Positions 55,210 through 64,000 of a stretch of DNA of 64,000 nt are shown here, piece by piece (the first letter of the stretch is position 1; the number at the start of each line of letters is the position of its first letter). A program made the translations under genes and the position numbers. The stretch comes from Piezodorus guildinii (lineage: Eukaryota > Arthropoda > Insecta > Hemiptera > Pentatomidae): assembly GCA_023052935.1 (NCBI GenBank), contig CM041293.1, positions 169,033,341 through 169,097,340 on the forward strand. Direction: 5' to 3'. The notes beneath the pieces were generated by a model. The model had not been told where the DNA came from and did no database searches. It saw only the letters and a program-made list of their open reading frames with translations.

Positions 55210-56330
55210 AAGTAATATATGGAGAAATTGTTCTTATTAGTTGCAAAAACGCTTTTATTTTCCTAGAATATACACAATAATGATTTTAAGATAATGTTAC
55301 GTTCAGAAGATATAATTAAAACGGAGTATTTTATTTTTTATTAACAGAGCACTTAATTTCAACATGAAAAAAGTTATTTCAACATTTTTTGTTCGTATAA
55401 TTAGCAGTAGTTAAAAATATTATACATGTAATCTAACTTGTTAAAAATTTAATGCTCTAAAAGATTGTTTCTTATGTATTTTTTAATAAACTGCACAATA
55501 AAATAGTTATTGAAGCGAAACCAGCGACTTTTCTGACATTTTGGTTTTTTTTGACAATTTGGCCAATATTGAGAACCACCTATCTCAGTAGGTGTTTCGA
55601 ATTTTCGAATGTAGACTTTATTGTTCTTTAAAATTTCTAACGACAAGGTTTGCTCTAAAATGTCCAGGAACAGATTTAAAAGGAAAAAACTGAAAAAAAA
55701 CAACTTTTTTTAGAGGTTTTTTCAAGATGGTGGAAAACGCACAAGGGTGAAAAGTGTGAAAACTTAGGTTTTTAATGAGGGGAGCAGTAAAAACAATCGT
55801 GCCTAAAAATTAAATTTACCCCACCTTTTTCTAATTTTTTATAGAGCCAGTTGGAACGATTCATATTAATAATGCTTAAATTGTTGTGCTTTCTACAAAC
55901 AAATGGAAGAGAATCTTATTCATGTGAACCTGGACAAATATTTAGGGTTTCGTATTAATTTTCTGTCTCTGATGACCTTCTCATCAACGACTTTTATGCT
56001 GCTTCGGCTATTTAAAACCTCCCTAAATATTTAAAGATCTCAGACTAGATAAAATCCTATTTTCTAACTTTTAGAGTGGCATTTTAGTTTTTATGTAATA
56101 CCAAATGCCTCTGATTTGCTGATTTCCAGACCTCCTTGCGTAAAGGCTTATAATGACATCCATATGACATATGTTGAAACATCTTCGTCATTAGCTATAT
56201 TGGCCTGGTTATCAGAAATTTAAAATTACATAGGGATTTATCACCTATGGTTATCCCCTCTTGGGTACTCAAGAATACTTAAATAAAAATTGTCAATAAT
56301 AATTAATTCCGAAATTTACCTCTTTTACTT
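55210..56330. other. Arm sequence without a supported gene
   Basis: Inverse of about 4,800-5,860. The minus frame 55,449-55,703 and its left-arm mirror 5,293-5,604 are both open and similar, but contain nothing recognisable. Confidence 0.4.
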
Positions 56331-59300
56331 TCACTTACTTATATATGAAATATAGAGTAAGGGAAAGTATTGCGATCGTGAAGATTTTCTAATTTCAGTT
56401 TCAACGGGAAAACACGTTTAGGTATATCGTCCTTTTGAGTCAAATGACCAAGTCCCGCAAAAAGTCCTGTATGCGTGCTTGTGTGTGGTGAGTCCAACAA
56501 GGAGAAATAGAAACAGGAAGAAAAATGGCTTATAATAGGGTTCTAAATTACGTTTTTAGAGATAATGTCAAAGAACCCCTAAATACTTTTTACTCTATTG
56601 AGACATGGAAGCTGATATGGACATGTTATGAGGATGCTGGACGACCGATGGCCGAACAGCGTGCTTCACCATGTACAACATGGAAGGAGGAAGAAGATTG
56701 GTCGGCCGGAGAGGAGGTGGGTGGCAGAACTACATGGGGCTATGGCGGCTAGGGGACTTCGGGGGGGAGGTTGGAAGGGCAGGGAGAAATGGCTTATTAG
56801 AACATGACATGTGACTTTGTACGGTGAATAAACTATTTTTTAAAACATCCAAACTATTAATATAATAAGAGGTGATGCGTTAAGTGGATACGATTTCTAT
56901 ATTAAAATTAATTATAATTTTTATAACATTTTTCGAAAATTCCCATGAACTTTAATAGAAAGTAAGAAAAGTAAATTTTATACTTTAGTCTCCTAAGAAT
57001 AACAATAAAGTACCAAAATTTAGTCTTTTGTCGGGAATAAAAATTTATAAAAGTAGGAGATACGATTACTTGAACGACATATAAGTAATGCATGCTTTAT
57101 TTATAAAGTAGTAAATACAACGACAATAGTAGATTCATGTATGACTATATAATACTAAACTCATGTACATGCAGAGATACTGTAATTGTACCTCACACTA
57201 ATATCATAAAATCATTGAAAGAAAAAAAAAAGAAACGTTTTTGTTGACATATTTGTAGTGTTCCTTATTTTATAGTAAAATATGACTATTATTCTAAACT
57301 TTGTATACAATTATTCGATAGATTAATTGCTGAGGAGATGATGGAATAAATAGTTGTTAAATGAGAGTAAAAAAAGTTGATATAAAGCATAATATTTATT
57401 ATAGATTTAAAATTTAATTATTAAAAAACAATTTTATCAAGATCTCAATATTTACAAGGAAAGAACCATGATTTAAACTATGCAAGAAGCAATTAGCCTC
57501 TTTTTCTTAATAGATGTTTATTGTCTGTGTTAATGTATATTTACAAGAATTTTTCTAATCACAATTAACAATACTTTATTTTGAAGTAATGTGAAAACCA
57601 AATTTGTATAGGATAACCTTTTTATAATTTTAGTTTTTGTTTCGTTTGTAACCTGTAAGAAATTAGAGCTTGTGACATTTTTCGAACACTACAAATGCTT
57701 TATTTCAAACATACAAAGAATTGAATTTTGGCCAGGTTTGAAAATGATTGTTAATCAGGAAGGAATATCAACTAAGAAATGTCTACAGCTTGTAGCACGA
57801 AGATAAAGCAAAATATCTAAATAAAAGTGAATCTATTTCCTTATAAACTTATTTTTCATATTTCGAGAATTTTTATAACCACCACAAGTTAAAAGAAGTA
57901 AAATAAAGACTGTGAGGTGAAATATATATAGCCTATCCTCGCCCTAGCAGTATTTTGATACTTTTCATATTTTTTCAAAAGTTGTTGTCAACTTGGTAGA
58001 TAAATGTGGAACAGAAACTTTGAGTCTAAATTTGTTTCAACTGTGGTTTTGAATTTAGAACTTGATTGATAACATCAGTCTGGTAGATTCAAATAGATGA
58101 CCCCAATATTTTTAAAAGCTTTAAATATATAATAAATTAATATTAATAAAAAATTAAATTGAATAAGGTATTTAAGGAGTACAAGTTTGTTGCATTACAT
58201 ATTCCAAGTTTTGGTTATGGGGATTCATTTTAGCAGAGAAATCAGAGCATTTTATTGCAGGGAATGATTTATGGCCCACTTGGTACTAGGTAGGAAATAT
58301 ATCCAAGCCTTGGGAATACTGGTCCGTTATCTTGTACCTGTTAATCCTTCAACCCGGTCAAAATAATGACAGTTCGAAATTTTGGGATTTATGATATTAT
58401 TTAAATAATAAAAATAAGAAAGTACGCAAAACAAATGAGTTTCTTTGTCACGGATTCAAATTCAAATCCGATATTTTCTTTCTTTGTTTTGTTCTTTAAC
58501 TCCTTTTCTTTTTTTTTAGTATAATGCAAGCAGTTACGATAGCCTTGATATAGTCTTGCAAAGAAACTATCTTTGGAAAAAAACGATATTTTAAAACAAA
58601 AATATTAAACTAAAATTGAATTTATCACAATTAATATTAAAACGGAAATAACAAAATTATAAAAAAAAAAAACGGTGCGCGCAAAACACGACTTTCACTT
58701 ATCTCCGTTATTTATATCAATTTAAGAATTTTTAAATAAATTGTTAAAGAACTATTTACATTCGATTATAAACAGAATATTTGTTTTATTAAATAATCTA
58801 CTTTATTATTATCTAAAATAATCAGTTAGTTTATAGTTTTTTCATCACTATCCCTTAACTTGTAGATGCTTCTATATCAGATAATATTTTTCCTCAAAAC
58901 CTTTAATCTTTAGCATTCAACAACACAAAATTGCTTTGAAAAATTATGTTTGCAGTTATCTCCTTTAGTTCGAAATCGAATTCGTTCAACTTATATATTT
59001 ACCTGCTTTTTAAGAAATCAATCCTTCGAAAGTCATTTTGTTTAAGTAATCTTTCTCTACGTTATTTAATTTTAAGATTAATATCTTCTTCAAAAATTTT
59101 CCTTGACTCACCTCAAGCTTTGGGATGACGTACCAGTACTTCCCAAGGAGTAGGCTCACTTCAAAGGATGCACTGGTGATGGGTCACAAAACCTGAGCCT
59201 ATTCGGGAATATCTAACTTCAAAGAAAAAGTACCGCCGGGAATTCAACTCTTCAAAGGTCGGCACTAAAGAACTGGGCCTAAATTGTTAATAGGCTACAC

Positions 59301-60020
59301 CCCTAGTCAAAAATTCAATTCAAAATATTTTTTTTTTGTTATCTAAAATTAAAAAAATCTGCATAAAAAAACCAAAAAAAAACCAGTATTGTGTTTAAAA
59401 ATGATAAAGGTTTTTATATAAGTAACTTTCGTTCTTAATATCACTTTTCGAATTTTTAAATACAGAAAGAGATGATATAAGTGAAGGAAAAAAGGATAAA
59501 GAATTAATTACATTTAGTTTCGATAAAAAAATGTGTTTTATTAAATACTGAAAGGAATTAGTCCGGGTGGCGGTCAGTGAATGAAACAATTGAGTAGATT
59601 GAACATTTTGTTTTATTTTTATTAAATAATCTATAATAATCAGTCAGTTAATCCCTTTTCACCCTTTACAATTTTCGTATAAGATATTTTTTCTGAAGTC
59701 CTAAGCCTTCCATTGGTATATTAAACATCTATATTTCTGTTCTTTTGTTCAAGAACACAAAAATATCAATCAAAATATAATTTTTCTATTTTCTTCTCTT
59801 CGCTGGGTATCAAATTTGTTCAACTTATGTATTTACCCGTTTGCTAACACCTCGGGCATTAAATTGTCTTAATTATGAAATTTCAGTTTGGTACTTTTCC
59901 TTTTCGCACTTGACTTAAATACTTAGCAGTTTTTTAGCAATGATAAGCCATTTTAAAAAAAAATACAAAATTAAAGGTACTTTAGAAGGAGAAATTTTGA
60001 AATATCGGCATTTAAGCCCA
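56330..60020 (-). repeat. High-copy repeat unit, right-arm copy
   Basis: Inverse of 1,260-4,870, and more complete: 56,885-57,195 includes the ~340-bp segment absent on the left. Contains a half terminus of the hammerhead element at 59,545-59,585. Confidence 0.75.
56525..56752 (+). CDS. Conserved 75-codon ORF inside the repeat, right copy (uncertain)
   Basis: Counterpart of 4,336-4,563 with the same start and stop. Protein MAYNRVLNYVF...GYGG. The role is unknown, and it may be only a chance open frame in a recent duplication. Confidence 0.25.
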   Translation: MAYNRVLNYVFRDNVKEPLNTFYSIETWKLIWTCYEDAGRPMAEQRASPCTTWKEEEDWSAGEEVGGRTTWGYGG

Positions 60021-60391
60021 TGATGAAGTGTCTTCTATGGGATAGCGGGATCTTGTCCATCTGCCCCGCCACATCTTCATTATAGGAGACTATGTGATAT
60101 TTTTAGTTATAATACTGTAATAATACTGATGCATAAGATTTTAAGTCGTGATTATTTGGCATAGTATTTCCCTTGTCTGTAAAATAAAATTCTTGTGTCT
60201 CAACCGATAAAGTCTACGAGTGCGATGTGAACGAGACAAATGGACGAGATACCCCTTTACTTCATCCCATACAAGACCCATTATCCTTTTAAAACCTGGA
60301 ACATTGTAGAAAATATCCCTCTTTTTCCTTTAATCATAACCTTAAGAGAAGAAATTGTGTTTCTCCTGATGAGTCGCTAAATCTCTTCTCC

Positions 60392-60394
<3 letters not shown>

Positions 60395-60488
<94 letters not shown>
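60395..60488. repeat. (AT)n microsatellite
   Basis: About 94 bp of TA repeats just outside the right arm. Confidence 0.95.
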
Positions 60489-61200
60489 TAACTTAAATGC
60501 AATCTAACTTTAGATACCTACCCAATGTAAATATAATGCGGTGCAAAAACCTTTTTTTATTAATCCAACCTTAATTTTCTCATACTTTTTCAAACTATGT
60601 TGAGCGTCATATAAAGCATATTATATATAAAATCAAGAAAATTTGGGACTCTGTTGATTAAAACATATCAAAGAAGTACTATCAGGCCTAACTTGAGTAT
60701 TCAATTTAATTCTTAGACGTCCTATAACATATGGCACAGCATACCAGGGAAGATTAAAGTTCTTTTTTTTTCTTTTTTTTTTTTTTTTTTTGGAAAGAAT
60801 GATATTTTCTGTAGGAGGCACGGTTTTCGAGTTATATTTGGAGATATGTAAAAAGTGCGAAAAATACAAGGTTTTTCAGCTGCAAAAAGTTAAGCTATCC
60901 ACCTGCGATGGTTCGAACACGGATTACTTTTATTTAGGGCTATTAAAAATGATTATACATTATTTCGAATTTTTTCCGTATTAATGCAATCCTAAGGGGA
61001 AATTTAAAAGACGACACCTGATATGAAAGATGAGACAACAAAAGGAAAGAATATAGCAACAACTTACCTATAATGTAGCACGTTATAAGAAAAATAGGAT
61101 TATTCATAGCTAATCTAATACCCTTGTACAATATAATCAATAAACATGAGGTTTAAAAAAAAAAAAAAGTTAAATGATTGCTTTTCTTATTTTATTGGGG
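60489..61200. other. Intergenic, no gene seen
   Basis: AT-rich with homopolymer runs (T run at 60,770-60,790; A run at 61,155-61,167). Confidence 0.5.
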
Positions 61201-61209
61201 TAACCATAC

Positions 61210-61339
61210 CTGATTGGTCGAGACTAAATTCTTACCCCACTCCTTTGACCCAATGGATATAAGACTCTGCAACCCCAATTTCGGCCACAGTTCAACCCAG
61301 TGAGTTCCTTGTGGAAGTACCTGCCTTGTTGAGTACCAG
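61210..61339 (+). promoter_or_regulatory. Promoter and non-coding first exon of ankyrin gene
   Basis: Inverted CCAAT (ATTGG, 61,213-61,217), TATAAG at 61,258-61,263 and CAGTTC initiator with A at 61,289 (31 bp). The exon runs to CCAG|GTTAGT at 61,339/61,340. The intron would end TTTTTAG at 63,103. Assignment to the gene downstream is inference from strand and splice sites. Confidence 0.5.
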
Positions 61340-63103
61340 GTTAGTAAATGTTCTATGTTAGTAGCTTATCTTTATCCATGTCGGTATTATTTATTATTTT
61401 TTTTTTTTTGACTAGTGCGCAAAACACGACTTTTATTTGGTAGTTAGTTCGTATTCATGTTTTTCCTTGTAAAAAAAAAAAAAAAATAGCTAAAACCCTA
61501 AATTAATTTAATTATTTAGAGATACTTTTTAAAATAACTAACACTTTAAAATTTACTTATTTTTTTATTTAATGTCTAATAGAAAAAAAAAGTTAAATTA
61601 ATTCAGAAAAAAAGTAACAAAATACTATTTTGAACTTTCGATGTATAATTTAATAAACCAAATAAATCAGTCTAATTCTAATATTTCATTTGTAATAATA
61701 GATTTTCGAAAATTCAAATAAACTTAAAATTGATAAAAGAAATAGTTTTTTAAAATAAATTATAATATACAACAATTACTTCAGTTTATGCTCCTTGTGT
61801 TACTAACAGTTACGTTATACAACTTTGTTAAATAACATTTTTTTCAAATATATTTTTCTTACAAACAGCGAATTATGTAACTAATTTATATTTTTTAAGT
61901 AATTGCTGATATAAATGTTTTCTATACGAATTACATTCTAAATTAAATTTGAGAAACTTTAGCCATTGAGTGGAGAGTTAGAAATGTATTTATTATTATG
62001 TTGTTGTTCTTATATAACTTTCTGTTTTGTGTTTTTTTTTTTTTAATATAAAAATCAAGGACGCGATATATCTATATTTCCATTATTATAGAAAAGTGCA
62101 ACTGAATGGGCCTTAATGTATTTTATTTTACAAAAATTATAGAAATAACTATCTCACATCAAAAAAGCAGTAACGAAAAGTTGGTTTTCGATTTTTAAAA
62201 AAAAAGGTTTTTTAAATAACTGATTTTTGGCACGTACTTATTTTTATTAAAATTTTAATACCACATTTTTATATTATATTTATATAATATATTCTCTCCA
62301 AAGTAGATAAGTTTTTAGATGATGGATAAAAAAAAGGATAAAATTATAGATTTTGAAAGTCCGGTTGCATTATCCTGTTTCTATTTTAACTCTAAGTGCG
62401 CCTGGTAGATTATGTTAATGATTGGATAATTTTCCTACGACAAAAAGAAAATAATTTACGCGACAAATTTAAAGAAATAGGCCAAAAAGGAAATAAAACA
62501 AAATATGAATATCTCAATGGGTGGATTTTGTAACTTTTGTTTACCCAATTAAATCTGTTCTCCTAAATAAAAACTTAACAGGTTTCTTCATCTACTAATT
62601 TTTATGCTAAACTTAAAAATGACTTTCAGCAACGGTTAATTACTGTGTAGTTAGTTCTCATTATAGAATAAAAATTGCACGAAAAACAATTATAAATAAT
62701 AATAAAATCAAATTCATAGAGACTGTCGCCCTTGAAAGCTTAAATATGATGATATTTGAAGTAATTTTAAACTTACTGTGAAAAATCCATGTATATTACC
62801 TATGCCATGTATTCCAAATTTTTCATTTTTTAAAATAAACATCACAATTTTTGATAAATTGTAAATAAAGCAAAAAACAAATGTTATCTCCTATTTCTTA
62901 TACAAAACTTGACACGGGAAAAAATGTGTGCCATGTTTTAGATTTTTAGTGTTTTGTTTTAATTCTAAATTTTTCTGTACTACTAGGAATGTTAAAACAA
63001 ACATTAAAAGGAGCTGTTAGTGATATAAAAAAATTATCAATTAAATATCATTTAATTCTAAAAATAATGAATTATTATAAAACCACGTGTATTATTTTTT
63101 TAG
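61340..63103 (+). other. Presumed first intron of ankyrin gene
   Basis: AT-rich with no open frame of note. Bounded by GTTAGT and TTTTTTAG. Confidence 0.4.
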
Positions 63104-63118
63104 ATTCTACAACTTAAC

Positions 63119-64000
63119 ATGGATCAAGTTGAAAACGACTACGCTATTCAGGAGCAGGGTGTCGAAAATAGTCCTGAAATCAAATACGAAGATGAGGTAA
63201 GCTACATTATATTTTATATTCTGACAGAAGAAATTAACATTGGAACATACAGTTAACAATAACGCGATTTTATTTTTCCAGGGCTACGAAGAGCCTTCAT
63301 CAAGTGGAGATGCGGTGGTGATGGTTCCAGATCGAGAGGACATGGTAAGCCAGAATATAAATTTTATTGTAAATTTTTGTGATTATCCGGTTTTTGACAT
63401 TATGAATTTTATTAATATTAATTTACTATGTTTATTGAAGAACCAAAATGAGGCACGCCCTCTGCCAGTTTCTCCTGATAGCACTCCAGAAAGACCATCT
63501 GTCATAATGGTAATTCACTTGATTAATTACATAAAATTTTAAAATTTTTAAAATAATGTAGAGCATAGCCATTTTAGTAACACATATTTTATTTGATAAT
63601 TCACAGCCTCCGCCCAACCAATCTCCCGATTCCACGACTTCCCCGAGATCTTCAAGACAGCCTGTATTGCAGAGAAGAAGAATGCGGCTCTATGATCCAA
63701 GAGTAAGTTATCAAAACACAGAACGGTCATTATAAAAATATTTTGCTATAACTATCACTGATCCATTTTTCACTTTTAGAGTTCGCAAGGGAATTTAGGT
63801 AGAATGGGTATCGTGATGCAGTACTTCCGGGAGCTGCGGGAATCGGATGCTGACGTAACGAACGAAGACCTGATACTATTGGCAGCCCGGGACGGAAGGA
63901 CGGAAGTGGTGGAGGCCTTGCTGGAGATGGGCGCCAGCCCCAACAGGACTTCCGCCTCCCGCTGCACTCCGCTCCACATGGCGGCAAGATACGGCTGGGA
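63119..64000 (+). CDS. Ankyrin-repeat protein, 5' part (runs off window)
   Basis: Five phase-0 coding exons: 63,119-63,196; 63,282-63,344; 63,441-63,509; 63,607-63,702; 63,780 to the window end. The ATG lies 15 bp after the acceptor at 63,103. The first ~102 residues are disordered in appearance: acidic (ENDYAIQEQG, IKYEDE), then S/P-rich with PDSTPERPS and TSPRSSRQP and a basic QRRRMRLYDPR. Exon 5 then gives an ankyrin repeat (DLILLAARDGRTEVVEALLE, MGASPN) and the start of a second (TPLHMAARYGW). Ankyrin repeats mediate protein binding; no specific partner can be named. Exon 5 is markedly GC-richer than its surroundings. There is no signal peptide. Confidence 0.85.

Larger units (their letters stand above)
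44712..60290 (-). repeat. Right arm of giant inverted repeat
   Basis: Inverse of 1,000-17,223. Right-only insertions include the full-length LINE at 49,476-54,404. The outer end is near ATGGACGAGATACCCCTTTA at 60,240-60,290. Confidence 0.9.

Noticed and set aside
60633..60984. Short ORFs on both strands near 60.6-61.0 kb
   Set aside because: Driven by A/T runs; no motif.
63240..63542. 100-codon + ORF starting MEHTVNNN
   Set aside because: Reads through introns 1-3 of the ankyrin gene; spliced exons with good GT-AG sites explain it better.
1..64000. CRISPR arrays, rRNA genes, intact tRNA genes, bacterial operons
   Set aside because: None seen; the sequence is eukaryotic and the only tRNA-like stretch (44,638-44,706) does not fold well.

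Overview
The window is eukaryotic, AT-rich and dominated by transposable elements. Spliced genes with GT-AG introns, a TATA/TCAGT-type initiator, insect-style Jockey/I/CR1 non-LTR elements and a copia element primed by the initiator tRNA-Met anticodon region all point to an arthropod, most probably an insect. I cannot name the species.

The largest structure is a giant imperfect palindrome. A left arm (about 1,000-17,223) is repeated in inverse orientation as a right arm (about 44,712-60,290), with coordinate sums near 61,000 and a spacer of about 27.5 kb. Each arm carries one copy of the same small spliced gene: 13,824-15,269 on + and 45,596-47,120 on -. It has six phase-0 coding exons, three of which encode ~41-residue repeats rich in Y, Q, N and P. 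The right copy is open for 224 codons. The left copy has lost one T in the last exon and stops at 197. I do not recognise the protein. A homopyrimidine/homopurine tract lies just upstream of both copies.

The arms also carry relics of a high-copy insect ORF family (PIN-like N-terminus, cysteine-rich C-terminus). They also carry short palindromic elements with a hammerhead-ribozyme-like core (CTGANGA, stem II, GAAACGT), and a ~3.5 kb repeat unit found again, in both orientations, in the spacer. Several retrotransposons are present in one arm only and so entered after the duplication.

Spacer layout: a decayed I-clade LINE with RNase H (17.87-22.7 kb, -); a quiet AT-rich stretch with one possible promoter and first exon (24.5 kb); a gag-only Jockey derivative (25.1-26.7 kb, -); a Jockey 3' piece next to a CR1/L2-like LINE (27.0-30.0 kb, -); a copia element with apparently identical LTRs but no reverse-transcriptase core (30,545-34,504, -); then direct and inverted copies of the arm repeat meeting head to head near 40.6 kb (34.5-44.4 kb). 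These copies are themselves interrupted by a 5'-truncated Jockey LINE with a ~100-bp target duplication, a LINE 3'-end scrap and a solo-LTR-like insertion.

Beyond the right arm (60.3-64 kb) is a short AT microsatellite, quiet AT-rich DNA and the 5' end of a host gene on +. That gene has a TATA/Inr promoter and non-coding exon near 61.26-61.34 kb, then five coding exons from 63,119, the last of which starts ankyrin repeats and runs off the window. All ORF-level repeat calls rest on protein motifs read by eye; no database search was possible.
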